Shown here one piece after another: positions 32,832 to 42,700 of a stretch of DNA of 64,000 bases (the stretch's first letter is position 1; each line of letters begins with the position of its first letter). The position numbers and the translations under genes are program-made. The notes under the pieces were generated by a model, which made no database searches, had not been told where the DNA came from, and saw nothing but the letters and a program-made list of their open reading frames with translations. The DNA is taken from assembly GCF_000993785.3 (NCBI RefSeq), contig NZ_CP009922.3, positions 4,650,001-4,714,000 on the forward strand. Direction: 5' to 3'. The DNA comes from Streptomyces xiamenensis (GTDB lineage Bacteria; Actinomycetota; Actinomycetes; Streptomycetales; Streptomycetaceae).

Positions 32832-33684
32832 GCTGCCGGAGGTCGAGGTCGTACGACGTGGCCTGGACCGCTGGGTCAGCGGCCGCGTCATCGCCACCGT
32901 CGAGACCCTGCACCCGCGCGCCGTACGCCGCCACCAGCTCGGCGCGCAGGACTTCGCCGCGCGGTTGACCGGCGCCCGGGTGGCGGCGGTGCGGCGGCGC
33001 GGCAAGTATCTGTGGCTGCCGTTGGCGGACGGCGAGCTGGCCGTACTGGCCCATCTGGGCATGAGCGGCCAGTTGCTGATCCAGCCGGCGACGGCACCGG
33101 ACGAGCGGCATCTGCGGATCAGGGTGACGTTCACCGACCCGGGCGAGGGCGAGCTGCGGTTCGTCGACCAGCGCACCTTCGGAGGTCTGTCACTGCATCC
33201 GGTGACGGCGGACGGGTTGCCGGACGTGATCGCGCACATCGCCCGCGATCCGCTGGACCCCGCCTTCGACGAGGACGCCTTCCACGCGGCGCTGCGCCGC
33301 CGACGAACCACCGTGAAGCGGGCGCTGCTCGACCAGTCGCTGATCAGCGGGGTCGGCAACATCTACGCGGACGAGGCGCTGTGGCGCACCCGGCTGCACT
33401 ACGAGCGGCCCACGGCCTCGCTGACCCGGCCGCGTACGGCCGAGCTGGTCACCCACATCCGTGAGGTGATGAACGAGGCGCTCGCGCAGGGCGGCACCAG
33501 CTTCGACAGCCTGTACGTGAACGTGAACGGCGAGTCGGGGTACTTCGACCGCTCGCTGGACGCGTACGGGCGCGAGGACGAGCCGTGCCGCCGCTGCGGC
33601 ACGCCCATCCGGCGCCGCCCGTGGATGAACCGCTCCAGCTACTTCTGCCCCCGTTGCCAGCGCAGGCCGGCCTCGGTCGTCTGA
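32824..33684 (+). CDS. mutM: Formamidopyrimidine-DNA glycosylase
   Basis: This 286-aa Fpg/MutM removes 8-oxoguanine. The TTG at 32824 is fixed by the catalytic PELPEVE that must follow the initiator, where Pro is the nucleophile. The C-terminal zinc finger CRRCGTPI...YFCPRCQ and the Lys of GRRGKYL-type loop (RRRGKYLWL) are present. It overlaps the rnc stop by 8 nt. Confidence 0.96.
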   Translation: MPELPEVEVVRRGLDRWVSGRVIATVETLHPRAVRRHQLGAQDFAARLTGARVAAVRRRGKYLWLPLADGELAVLAHLGMSGQLLIQPATAPDERHLRIRVTFTDPGEGELRFVDQRTFGGLSLHPVTADGLPDVIAHIARDPLDPAFDEDAFHAALRRRRTTVKRALLDQSLISGVGNIYADEALWRTRLHYERPTASLTRPRTAELVTHIREVMNEALAQGGTSFDSLYVNVNGESGYFDRSLDAYGREDEPCRRCGTPIRRRPWMNRSSYFCPRCQRRPASVV

Positions 33685-33730
33685 CGGACGGCGCGGGGGC
33701 CGGCCGGGGTCCGCGGCCGTGCGGTCCCGC

Positions 33731-34660
33731 TCAGTAGCCGAAGTTCTGTGTCCACCATGGGCCACCGTCGCCCAGGTGGACGCCGACTCCCAGGGTGGTG
33801 AAGTCGCAGTTGAGGATGTTGGCGCGGTGACCCTCGCTGTTCATCCACGAGTCCATGACGGCCTGCGCGTCCTGCTGGCCGCGGGCTATGTTCTCGCCGC
33901 CCATGTTCGCTATGCCGGCCGCCTGGGCGCGGTCCCAGGGGGTGCGGCCGTCGGGGTCGGTGTGGGAGAAGTAGCCGCGCTGGGCCATGTCCCGGCTGAA
34001 GTCGGTGGCCAGGGTGGCGAGCGCGGCGTCGCGGACCAGGGGCCGGCAGCCGGCCTTGGCGCGTTCCTCGTTCACCAGGCGCAGCACGGCGTCGGCCTGG
34101 GCGGAGGCGGCGTCCTGGGACGGGGAGGGCTCGGGATCGGGTGCGGGGGTGCTCTGGGTGGGCTGCGGCGCCTGCGTGGTCGGGTCGGGCTCCGCGGTCT
34201 CCGGCGTCGCCGAGGGGCTGGGCTCCTCGGCGGGGGCCTCGGAGGAGGGCTCGGCGGACGGTTCCTCGCTCTGCGGCTTGCTCTCCTCGTCCTGCGACGG
34301 GGCCGGGTCCTCCGGAGTCGCGGTGCGTCCCTGTCCGCGGCTGGCGGCCTCCTCGCGCTCCTCGGCGGCTGCGCCGCGCTCCAGGGTGGGGGAGGAGGAG
34401 GGGGAGCCGAGAATCAGCCGGTCCTCGGTGGGGCCGGGGCGGGCCTGGAGATCGTCCGAGTCCGTCAGGGTGAAGCGGTCCGCCATGCCGGGCAGCAGTC
34501 CGGAGCCGACGGCCATGGCCCCCACGGTGAGTGCGGCGGAAGCGCCCAGCAGGCCGGCGCGGGCGGGGCTCTTTCTGCGGTGCGTGCCCCTGTGTCCGTT
34601 CTCCTCGCGCGGGGCGGGAAGGGGCGATGGGGTGTGCGCTGAGCGGCGATGGCGACCCAT
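33731..34660 (-). CDS. Exported CAP/SCP-domain protein
   Basis: This 309-aa protein has a basic N-terminus, one hydrophobic segment (about residues 38-58, signal peptide or anchor) and a Ser/Glu/Pro-rich linker to residue 185. The CAP (SCP/PR1) domain carries VNEERAKAGC, YFSHTDPDGRTPWDRA, GENIARG and SEGHRANIL. Bacterial CAP proteins are extracellular and of unclear activity. I chose ATG 34660 over an in-frame TTG 7 codons earlier. It is convergent with mutM. Confidence 0.9.
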   Translation of the reverse strand: MGRHRRSAHTPSPLPAPREENGHRGTHRRKSPARAGLLGASAALTVGAMAVGSGLLPGMADRFTLTDSDDLQARPGPTEDRLILGSPSSSPTLERGAAAEEREEAASRGQGRTATPEDPAPSQDEESKPQSEEPSAEPSSEAPAEEPSPSATPETAEPDPTTQAPQPTQSTPAPDPEPSPSQDAASAQADAVLRLVNEERAKAGCRPLVRDAALATLATDFSRDMAQRGYFSHTDPDGRTPWDRAQAAGIANMGGENIARGQQDAQAVMDSWMNSEGHRANILNCDFTTLGVGVHLGDGGPWWTQNFGY

Positions 34661-34794
34661 CGGTGGCACCGTCCTCGTCAACTCGACAACTTAAAGATCA
34701 CTCGAACGAGTGGTCGTTACTGCGGCGTGACTTTACGGCATCGTGAGCGCGGCGTGGCTGCCGCGTGTGCGGATGGCCGGATAGCGTGCGTCAC

Positions 34795-35106
34795 ATGAAG
34801 GAACCCGCACCCCACGAAAACGACCCGTCCCAGCCCGTCCGGATGACGGCATGGGTGCGCGGCCACGTGCAGGGAGTGGGCTTTCGCTGGTACACCCGGG
34901 CGCAGGCGCTCGCCATCGGTGAGCTGCGCGGATTCGCCTCGAACCTCGCCGACGGCCGGGTCCAGATCGTGGCCGAGGGGCCCCGGGAACGCTGCGAGCG
35001 ACTGCTGGAGTGGGCCAGGGCCGGCGACACGCCCGGCAGGGTGGATGGCGTCACCGAGATTTGGGACACACCCCGGGACCGTTACCCCGACTTCGCCATC
35101 CGCTGA
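34795..35106 (+). CDS. acyP: Acylphosphatase
   Basis: This 103-aa acylphosphatase hydrolyses acyl phosphates such as carbamoyl phosphate. The phosphate loop VRGHVQGVGFRWYTR and the Asn of GFASNLADGRVQIVAEG match the family. The N-terminal 20 residues are extra and polar; no ribosome-binding site is obvious before ATG 34795. It lies upstream of smc as in other Streptomyces (from memory). Confidence 0.92.
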   Translation: MKEPAPHENDPSQPVRMTAWVRGHVQGVGFRWYTRAQALAIGELRGFASNLADGRVQIVAEGPRERCERLLEWARAGDTPGRVDGVTEIWDTPRDRYPDFAIR

Positions 35107-35442
35107 TCGGGTGATCGACACGAAGCGGGTCCGGTACCGGAAAGTGGTTGCCAACCCCGCCCCCACGTGCAAGGCTGCCAACCGATCACCGGTCGGTGTA
35201 CGCGTCGGCGCCCCGTGCGAGCGCCCCGCCCCCCGGCGGTGTCCGGTCTTCGTGGGCCCGGCACCCCCGGCGATACGCGGTGTGATCGTGTTGACCGTCC
35301 CACTTTTTGGTGAGACTCTGAAATCCCCGCGCATCTCAGCTATGTGGCCTTGAGAACAGGGTGTCGAACACCCGCCGCGGGCGTTATCCCTCACGACCTA
35401 CCACGGCTTCGGTCGGTCACTCAGTGTGGAGGACCATCCATC
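35107..35442. other. 336-nt gap upstream of the small coiled-coil gene
   Basis: There is no supported gene. TTGACC at 35291-35296 followed 17 nt later by GACTCT is a weak promoter match and could drive the gene at 35443. The rest is GC-rich with no stable hairpin I trust. Confidence 0.35.
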
Positions 35443-35649
35443 ATGGCAAAGGCGCTTCTCGGTCACATCGGTGGCTCGGACCCCCGTGTCCTTGCCGAGA
35501 TGCGACGGCTTCAGCAGCGCGTACAGGACCTGGAGACGCAGCTTCTGCGGGTACAGGCGGAGAACGACGCGCTGGCCGCCGCCACTCGGCACAGCGACCC
35601 GGTGCTCGACGGCATCGATGTGCACAAGGCGGAGCCCGCTCTGACCTGA
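35443..35649 (+). CDS. Small coiled-coil protein upstream of smc
   Basis: This 68-aa protein starts MAKALLGHIGGSDPRVLAEM. A short heptad helix follows (RLQQRVQDLETQLLRVQAENDALAA) that should dimerise. TGGAGGA lies 10 nt before the ATG. A hairpin with a TTCG loop ends the unit. Its position just before smc is conserved in Streptomyces in my recollection. Function unknown; a transcription or chromosome-associated accessory role is only a guess. Confidence 0.8.
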   Translation: MAKALLGHIGGSDPRVLAEMRRLQQRVQDLETQLLRVQAENDALAAATRHSDPVLDGIDVHKAEPALT

Positions 35650-35703
35650 CCTCAAGGATGAGGGCAGGGCACCACGGCTCACTCACCGCCTGCGGATCAT
35701 GCG

Positions 35704-35723
35704 AGGGACGCTTCGGCGTCCCT
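35704..35723 (+). terminator. TTCG-loop terminator
   Basis: AGGGACGC-TTCG-GCGTCCCT is a perfect 8-bp stem with the extra-stable TTCG tetraloop, followed by TCGTCAT. It separates the small coiled-coil gene from smc. Confidence 0.75.
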
Positions 35724-35875
35724 TCGTCATGTGCGGACCACTTCTGCTGTTCTGCTCTGTACCCGGCCGCCTCCCGGCCGGCCTACGGACCGCGTTGGCT
35801 CAACTACTGATGTGCCCCCCATCCCCCGCGTCGAAACGGCCAATCAGGTAAGGCCGGGGAGTAAAGTCCGACGGC

Positions 35876-38800
35876 GTGCACCTCAAGAGCCTGACCCTGC
35901 GCGGCTTCAAGTCCTTCGCCTCGGCCACCACGCTGCGCTTCGAACCCGGCATCACCTGTGTGGTGGGCCCCAACGGGTCGGGCAAGTCCAATGTGGTGGA
36001 CGCGCTGACCTGGGTCATGGGCGAACAGGGCGCCAAATCCCTGCGCGGCGGGAAGATGGAGGACGTCATCTTCGCCGGGACCACCGGGCGCCCGCCGCTG
36101 GGTCGTGCCGAGGTCTCCCTCACCATCGACAACGCCGACGGCGCGCTGCCCATCGACTACGCCGAAGTCACGATCACCCGCATCATGTTCCGCAACGGCG
36201 GCAGCGAGTACCAGATCAACGGCGACACCTGCCGCCTGCTGGACGTCCAGGACCTGCTCTCCGACTCCGGCATCGGCCGCGAGATGCACGTCATCGTCGG
36301 GCAGGGGCAACTCGACTCCGTGCTGCACGCCGACCCCGCCGGACGCCGCGCCTTCATCGAGGAGGCGGCCGGCGTCCTCAAGCACCGCAAGCGCAAGGAG
36401 AAGGCCCTGCGCAAGCTCGACGCGATGCAGGCCAACTTCGCCCGGGTCCAGGACCTCACCGATGAACTGCGCCGCCAGCTCAAACCACTGGGCCGGCAGG
36501 CCGCCGTCGCACGCCGCGCGGCCGTGATCCAGGCCGACCTGCGCGACGCCCGGCTGCGGCTGCTGGCCGACGAACTCACGACGCAGCGCCGCGCGCTGGC
36601 CGCCGAGATCGCGGACGAGAGCGCACTGAAGGAGCGCAAGGAGACGGCGGAGCAGCGGCTGCGGGAGGCGGCGCGGGCCGAGACCGCGCTGGAGGAGGAA
36701 GTGAGAGCCCTCACGCCGCGGCTCCAGGGCGCCCAGCAGACCTGGTACGAACTCTCCCAGCTGGCCGAGCGCGTACGCGGCACCCGGTCCTTGGCCCAGG
36801 CCCGGATCGCCAGCGCGGGGAGCGGTCAGCCGGAGGAACGCCGTGGCCGCGACCCGGAGGACATGGCGCGCGAGGCGGCACGGATCAGGGAACAGGAAGC
36901 CGAACTCGAAGCCGCCCTGGAGGCCGCGGGGCGTGCCCTGGAGGACACCGTCGAGCACCGCGCGGGGCTGGAAAGGGAGCTGGCAGCCGAGGAACGCCGC
37001 CTGCGGGACGCCGCCCGCGCCGTCGCCGACCGCCGCGAGGGTCTGGCCCGGCTGCACGGTCAGGCCGCCGCCGCGCGCAGCAGGGCCGCCGCCGCCCAGG
37101 CGGAGATCGACCGGCTCACCGCCGCGCACGAGGACGCGACGCGGCGCGCGGAGAGCGCGCGGAACGAACACCGGACACTCGGCGACGAAGTGGCGGGGAG
37201 GGACGCCGGGGACGGTGAACTGGCCGCCGAGCACGAGCGCGCCGGCGAACGCCTCGCCGCGGCGGACGCCGCCCTGAGCGCGGCGAGGGACGCCCTGACC
37301 CTCGCCGAACGCGAACGCGCCGCCCTCGACGCCCGCCACGAAGCGCTCTCCCTCGGACTGCGCCGCAAGGACGGCTCCGGCGCGCTGCTGGCGGCGGCGG
37401 ACACCCTTGGCGGAGTCCTGGGCCCCGCCGCGGAACTGCTCACCGTCACCCCCGGCTTCGAAGTGCCGGTCGCCGCCGCTCTCGGCGCCGCCGCCGACGC
37501 CATCGCGGTGGACGGACCCGGCACGGCGGTCGAGGCGCTGAAACTCCTCCGCACCACCAACGCCGGGCGCGCCGCCCTCCTGGTCACGACGCCGAAGGCC
37601 GTCCCCGCAGCGAGGGCCCCACGGCCCATCGAAGACGCCGGTGGGGAGCACGGAGACTCCGCCGCCGCGCGGCCCGGGGACCGGGCCGGACAACACCCCG
37701 GCCCCACCGCGCCCACCGCCGCCGGGCCCGCTGGAGAGCTGGAGCGCCCCGGGGACGGACATGGGCCGGGCCGGCCGGGCGGCGCCGAGCGTGCCGTCGC
37801 GGCCGGTGCCGGGCCGACCGGGGGGCCGGCCGTCCGGGCCGCCCTCGCCGAGGACCAGGCGCAGCGCGACCACACCCCCGGGCAGCCGCGCGGCGGGGCG
37901 CTGCCCACCGCCCGCTCCGGCGGCGGCCACGGCCCCGGCACGCCCCCGGCCCGGACTGTCGAAGGAACGGATCCCACCGCCCGCCGCGCCGCAGCCGATC
38001 TCGTAGACGGGCCCGAGGACATCCTCGCCACCGTCCGTTGGCTCCTGCGCGACACCGTCGTGGTCGCCGGCCTCGACGACGCGGCGGACCTGTTGGCCGG
38101 GGCCGGCGCACTCACGGCCGTGACCGCCGGGGGCGATGTGCTCAGCCGCGGTCTCGCCCAGGGCGGTTCGGCCACCGCCCCCAGCCTGCTGGAGGTCCAG
38201 GCGTCGGTGGACGAGACCGCCGCCCGGCTGCGCGAGCTGGAGACGCACTGCGAGGAACTGACCCGGGCCCGCGCGGCGGCCGAGGCCGAACGCCGGGAGC
38301 GCGCGGCGGAAGCCGAGGACCTGCGCCGCCGCCTGACCACCGCCGAGCGCGAACGGTCCCGCGTCGGCCAGGACCTGGGCCGGCTGGCCGGCGCCGCTCG
38401 CGCCGCCGCGGGCGAGGCCGAGCGCTCCGCCGCCGCCGTGGCCCGCGCCCGCGAGGCTCTGGAGACCGCGACCGCGCAGGCCGAGGAACTGGCCGAACGG
38501 CTGGCCGTCGCCGAGGACGCGGCGCAGGACGACGAGGACCCCGACACCACCGCGCGCGACCGGCTGGCCGCCGACGGCGCCAACGCCCGGCAGACCGAGA
38601 TGGAGGCCCGGCTCCAGGTCCGCACCCATGAGGAGCGCGTCAAGGCGCTGGCCGGCCGGGCGGACGCCCTGGACCGCGGCGCCCGCGCCGAACGCGAGGC
38701 CAGGGCCCGCGCCGAGCAGCGGCGCGCCCGGCTGCGCCACGAGGTGGCCGTCGCGACCGCGGTGGCCGACGGCGCCGCACAGCTGCTCGCCCACGTCGAG

Positions 38801-39784
38801 GCATCGCTCACCCGGGCCGAGCAGGACCGTGCCGCCGCCGAGACGGCCCGCGCGGCCAAGGAGAACGCCCTGTCCACCGCCCGCGCCGCCGGACGCGAAC
38901 TGAAGGCGGAACTCGACAAGCTCACCGACTCCGTACACCGGGGCGAGGTCCTCGGCGCGGAGAAGCGGTTGCGGATCCGCCAGCTGGAAGAACGGTCGCT
39001 GGAGGAACTGGGCGTCGAACCCGAGGCGCTGCTCGCGGAGTACGGTCCGGACCAGCCGGTGCCGCCCTCCCCGCCCGCCGAGGGCGAGACGCTGCCGGAC
39101 GATCCCGCGCATCCGCGCAACCAGCCGCGCCCCTTCCAGCGCGGGGAACAGGAGAAGCGCCTCAAGGCTGCCGAGCGCGCGTACAAGCAGCTGGGCAAGG
39201 TCAATCCGCTGGCGTTGGAGGAGTTCGCGGCGCTGGAGGAGCGGCACCAGTTCCTCAGCGAGCAGCTGGAGGACCTGAAGAAGACCAGGACCGAGTTGCT
39301 GGGACTGATCAAGGAGGTCGACGAGCGCGTCGAGCAGGTGTTCACGGACGCGTTCCACGACACGGCCCGGGAGTTCGAGGGGGTCTTCTCCCGACTGTTT
39401 CCCGGCGGCGACGGCAGGCTCGTTCTCACCGATCCCGCCGACATGCTGTCCACCGGCGTGGAGGTGGAGGCCAGGCCGCCGGGCAAGAAGGTGAAGCGGC
39501 TGTCCCTGCTGTCCGGCGGTGAGCGTTCGCTGACGGCGGTGGCGCTACTGGTGTCGATCTTCAAGGCACGCCCCAGCCCCTTCTACGTGATGGACGAGGT
39601 GGAGGCGGCGCTGGACGACACGAACCTCCAGCGGCTGATCCGCATCATGCGGGAGCTGCGGGACAGCTCTCAGCTGATCGTGATCACTCACCAGAAACGG
39701 ACCATGGAGGTCGCCGACGCGCTGTACGGCGTGTCGATGCAGGGCGACGGCGTCTCGAAGGTGATCAGCCAGCGCCTGGGCTGA
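35876..39784 (+). CDS. smc: Chromosome segregation protein Smc
   Basis: This 1302-aa Smc ATPase is the core of the condensin that organises replicated chromosomes. The head motifs are all present: Walker A GPNGSGKS (31-38), the signature LSGGERSLTAVALL and Walker B YVMDEVEAALDD near the C-terminus. Long charged coiled coils flank a hinge (about 505-765). The protein is over 100 aa longer than the roughly 1190 aa usual in Streptomyces. The excess lies in a Gly/Pro/Ala-rich linker at residues about 573-705 inside the hinge. GTG start. The preceding terminator implies its own promoter. Confidence 0.96.
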   Translation: MHLKSLTLRGFKSFASATTLRFEPGITCVVGPNGSGKSNVVDALTWVMGEQGAKSLRGGKMEDVIFAGTTGRPPLGRAEVSLTIDNADGALPIDYAEVTITRIMFRNGGSEYQINGDTCRLLDVQDLLSDSGIGREMHVIVGQGQLDSVLHADPAGRRAFIEEAAGVLKHRKRKEKALRKLDAMQANFARVQDLTDELRRQLKPLGRQAAVARRAAVIQADLRDARLRLLADELTTQRRALAAEIADESALKERKETAEQRLREAARAETALEEEVRALTPRLQGAQQTWYELSQLAERVRGTRSLAQARIASAGSGQPEERRGRDPEDMAREAARIREQEAELEAALEAAGRALEDTVEHRAGLERELAAEERRLRDAARAVADRREGLARLHGQAAAARSRAAAAQAEIDRLTAAHEDATRRAESARNEHRTLGDEVAGRDAGDGELAAEHERAGERLAAADAALSAARDALTLAERERAALDARHEALSLGLRRKDGSGALLAAADTLGGVLGPAAELLTVTPGFEVPVAAALGAAADAIAVDGPGTAVEALKLLRTTNAGRAALLVTTPKAVPAARAPRPIEDAGGEHGDSAAARPGDRAGQHPGPTAPTAAGPAGELERPGDGHGPGRPGGAERAVAAGAGPTGGPAVRAALAEDQAQRDHTPGQPRGGALPTARSGGGHGPGTPPARTVEGTDPTARRAAADLVDGPEDILATVRWLLRDTVVVAGLDDAADLLAGAGALTAVTAGGDVLSRGLAQGGSATAPSLLEVQASVDETAARLRELETHCEELTRARAAAEAERRERAAEAEDLRRRLTTAERERSRVGQDLGRLAGAARAAAGEAERSAAAVARAREALETATAQAEELAERLAVAEDAAQDDEDPDTTARDRLAADGANARQTEMEARLQVRTHEERVKALAGRADALDRGARAEREARARAEQRRARLRHEVAVATAVADGAAQLLAHVEASLTRAEQDRAAAETARAAKENALSTARAAGRELKAELDKLTDSVHRGEVLGAEKRLRIRQLEERSLEELGVEPEALLAEYGPDQPVPPSPPAEGETLPDDPAHPRNQPRPFQRGEQEKRLKAAERAYKQLGKVNPLALEEFAALEERHQFLSEQLEDLKKTRTELLGLIKEVDERVEQVFTDAFHDTAREFEGVFSRLFPGGDGRLVLTDPADMLSTGVEVEARPPGKKVKRLSLLSGGERSLTAVALLVSIFKARPSPFYVMDEVEAALDDTNLQRLIRIMRELRDSSQLIVITHQKRTMEVADALYGVSMQGDGVSKVISQRLG

Positions 39785-39901
39785 CCTGCGGCGGGTCTCC
39801 CCGGGTGGTGGGAGCGGCGCGGATGTGCGGGACTTGATGGCGACAGTGTCGTTCGTGGCCGACGGCGCGGGTGCCGTCGGCCCGCTCCGGAAAGACGTGC
39901 C

Positions 39902-41326
39902 GTGACCAGTACCGCTTCGGCGGAACACCAGGCCCGCCAGGGCCGGCCGCCGCATCTGACCTTCGTCGTCTTCATCGCCGCCACCGCCGCGATGGGCGGC
40001 TTTCTCTTCGGCTACGACTCCGCCGTCATCAACGGCGCGGTGGAGGGCATCAGAGGCAGATTCGGAGTCGCCTCCGGAACGCTGGGCACGGTCGTCGCCA
40101 TCGCGCTGCTGGGTGCGGCGCTCGGCGCGATGATCGCGGGTCGGCTGGCGGACCGGATCGGCCGGATCAAAGTGATGCAGTTGGCCGCGGTGCTGTTCTT
40201 CATCAGCGGTCTCGGTTCGATGCTGCCGTTCGCGGTCTGGGACCTGGCGTTGTGGCGGGTCGTGGGCGGGGTCGCGATCGGGATGGCGTCGGTGATCGCG
40301 CCGGCCTACATCGCCGAGGTCTCCCCGGCGGAGTACCGCGGCCGGCTGGCCTCGTTCCAGCAGGGCGCGATCGTGCTGGGTATCGCGGTCTCCCAGCTGG
40401 TGAACTGGGGCGTGGTCACCCTCGCGAACGGTGATCAGCGCGGCCCGCTGCTGGGGCTGGAGGCGTGGCAGATCATGCTGGGCATCGAGGTGCTGCCGGC
40501 GCTGGCGTACGGGCTGATGTCGCTGCGCATCCCCGAGTCGCCGCGCTATCTGATCCTGCGCGGGCGCCACGCCGAGGCCACCCGTGTGCTCGCCGACGTG
40601 GAGGCCCCGGGGACCGATCTGAAGGCCCGGGTCGCCGAGATCACCGCCGGGATCCACGGTGAGCACAAGTCCGGCTGGCGGGACCTGCTGGGTGGCCGGG
40701 CCGGGCTGCTGCCGATCGTCTGGATCGGCATCGGGCTGTCCGTCTTCCAGCAACTGGTGGGCATCAATGTGATCTTCTACTACTCGAACTCACTGTGGCA
40801 GTCGGTCGGCGTCAACCCCGACACCTCGTTCTTCTACTCCTTCACCACCTCCATCATCAACATCGCCGGCACCGTGATCGCGATGCTCTTCGTGGACCGG
40901 GTCGGCCGCAAACCGCTGGCGCTCGTCGGCTCGGTGGGAATGGCGGTGTCGCTTGGCGTGGCGGCGTGGGCGTTCTCCTTCCGCACCGGCACCGGGGACG
41001 CCATCCACATGCCGCACGCACAGGGCACGGCGGCGCTGATCGCGGCGCACGGCTTCGTGCTCTTCTTCGCCCTGTCGTGGGGCGTGGTGGTGTGGGTGCT
41101 GCTGGGCGAGATGTTTCCCGGGCGGGTACGGGCCGCCGCGCTCGGCGTGGCGGCGTCCGCGCAGTGGGTCGCCAACTTCGCCGTCAGCCAGAGCTTCCCC
41201 TCGCTCTCGGACTGGAACCTGTCCGGTGCGTACGTCATGTACACGGTCTTCGCCCTGCTCTCGATCCCCTTCGTGTGGCTGTGCGTCCCGGAGACGAAGG
41301 GGAAGACTCTGGAGGAGATGGGCTGA
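39902..41326 (+). CDS. MFS sugar porter
   Basis: This 474-aa, 12-helix major facilitator belongs to the sugar-porter family. It has GGFLFGYDSAVINGA in helix 1, the loop motif GRLADRIGRIKVMQ, ESPRYLILRGR in the middle loop, QQLVGINVIFYYSN in helix 7 and VPETKGKTLEEM at the end. This set identifies a proton symporter for a hexose or similar sugar. GTG start. It is monocistronic between smc and ftsY; the sugar cannot be told from sequence. Confidence 0.92.
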   Translation: MTSTASAEHQARQGRPPHLTFVVFIAATAAMGGFLFGYDSAVINGAVEGIRGRFGVASGTLGTVVAIALLGAALGAMIAGRLADRIGRIKVMQLAAVLFFISGLGSMLPFAVWDLALWRVVGGVAIGMASVIAPAYIAEVSPAEYRGRLASFQQGAIVLGIAVSQLVNWGVVTLANGDQRGPLLGLEAWQIMLGIEVLPALAYGLMSLRIPESPRYLILRGRHAEATRVLADVEAPGTDLKARVAEITAGIHGEHKSGWRDLLGGRAGLLPIVWIGIGLSVFQQLVGINVIFYYSNSLWQSVGVNPDTSFFYSFTTSIINIAGTVIAMLFVDRVGRKPLALVGSVGMAVSLGVAAWAFSFRTGTGDAIHMPHAQGTAALIAAHGFVLFFALSWGVVVWVLLGEMFPGRVRAAALGVAASAQWVANFAVSQSFPSLSDWNLSGAYVMYTVFALLSIPFVWLCVPETKGKTLEEMG

Positions 41327-41371
41327 GTCCCGCGCCGGTGGCGGGGGCCATCCGCGATACTGAGTCGCGTT

Positions 41372-42610
41372 ATGGAAACCGTGATTCTCGTCGTAGTCAT
41401 CGCTCTGGTCGCCATCGCCGCGATCTCGGGGCTGGTCGTCGGCAGTCGCCGCAAGAAGGCACTGCCCCGGACGAAGGAGGAAGGCACCGGGACCGGCATC
41501 GACACCGGGACCGGCACCGGTGGCGCCACAGGCACAGGCACCGCGCCGCCCACCGAGCCGCAACGGGGCGACGAGGCGGAGCCCGCGACGACCGAGGAGG
41601 CCCGGCACACGGTCGAGGACGTGGTGCTGCCGCCCGTCGCCCCGCCGCCCCCCGCGCCGCCGCTGGAGACCCCCGAGCCCACCGCCGGCCGCCTCGTACG
41701 GCTGCGGGCCCGGCTCTCACGTTCGCAATCGGCGCTCGGTCAGGGGCTGCTCAGCCTGCTCTCCCGGGAGCGGCTGGACGAGGAGACCTGGGAGGAGATC
41801 GAGGACACCCTGCTCTCGGCGGACGTCGGCGTGACGCCCACTCAGGAGCTGGTGGAACGGCTGCGGGAGCGCGTGCGCGTGCTGGGCACCCGCACCCCCG
41901 AGGAACTGCGCGCGCTGCTGCGCGAGGAACTGCTGGCGGTCATCGGTCCCGACCTTGACCGCGCGGTGCACACCGAGGGCGGCGTCTCGGTGGAGGGCGA
42001 GGAGCGCCCCGCCGTGGTGCTGGTCGTGGGGGTCAACGGCACCGGCAAGACCACCACCACCGGAAAGCTCGCCCGGGTGCTGGTCGCGGACGGCAAGTCG
42101 GTGGTGCTCGGCGCCGCCGACACCTTCCGTGCCGCGGCCGCCGAGCAACTGGGTACCTGGGGCGAGCGGGTGGGCGCCCGTACGGTGCGCGGACCGGAGG
42201 GCGGTGACCCCGCCTCGGTGGCGTTCGACGCCGTCAAGGAGGGGATCGCGGAGGGCGCCGACGTGGTGCTGGTGGACACCGCGGGCCGGCTGCACACCAA
42301 GACCGGCCTCATGGACGAGCTGGGCAAGGTGAAGCGGGTGGTGGAGAAGCAGGGCCCGGTCAACGAGGTGCTGCTGGTCCTGGACGCCACCACCGGCCAG
42401 AACGGCCTGGTGCAGGCGCGGGTCTTCTCCGAGGTCGTCGACATCACCGGGATCGCGCTGACCAAGCTGGACGGGACCGCCAAGGGCGGCATCGTGATCG
42501 CCGTGCAGCGGGAGCTGGGGGTGCCGGTGAAGCTGGTGGGCCTGGGGGAGGGTGCGGACGATCTGGCGCCGTTCGAGCCCGAGGCGTTCGTCGACGCGCT
42601 GATCGGCTGA
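41372..42610 (+). CDS. ftsY: Signal recognition particle receptor FtsY
   Basis: This 412-aa protein has an N-terminal membrane helix (ETVILVVVIALVAIAAISG) and an acidic/Pro-rich linker. The SRP GTPase NG domain has G1 GVNGTGKTTTTGKL, DTAGRLHTK and TKLDGTAKGG. It receives Ffh-bound ribosomes at the membrane. The partner ffh lies 7.3 kb downstream. Confidence 0.96.
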   Translation: METVILVVVIALVAIAAISGLVVGSRRKKALPRTKEEGTGTGIDTGTGTGGATGTGTAPPTEPQRGDEAEPATTEEARHTVEDVVLPPVAPPPPAPPLETPEPTAGRLVRLRARLSRSQSALGQGLLSLLSRERLDEETWEEIEDTLLSADVGVTPTQELVERLRERVRVLGTRTPEELRALLREELLAVIGPDLDRAVHTEGGVSVEGEERPAVVLVVGVNGTGKTTTTGKLARVLVADGKSVVLGAADTFRAAAAEQLGTWGERVGARTVRGPEGGDPASVAFDAVKEGIAEGADVVLVDTAGRLHTKTGLMDELGKVKRVVEKQGPVNEVLLVLDATTGQNGLVQARVFSEVVDITGIALTKLDGTAKGGIVIAVQRELGVPVKLVGLGEGADDLAPFEPEAFVDALIG

Positions 42611-42700
42611 AGGACCTGCTGGTCGCGGGCCTGCGCCCGGCCGGAGCCGGCGACCGGGGACGGGCCGGCCCGGCGGGCCCGCCCCGCCCCGGGTGGCGGG

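Noticed and set aside
35804..39358. Open frame of 1184 codons on the minus strand opposite smc
   Set aside because: It is the mirror of smc third-codon GC bias, has no domain, and is rich in Gly/Arg/Leu repeats. The same applies to long minus-strand frames opposite glnD, recG, gltX and leuC.
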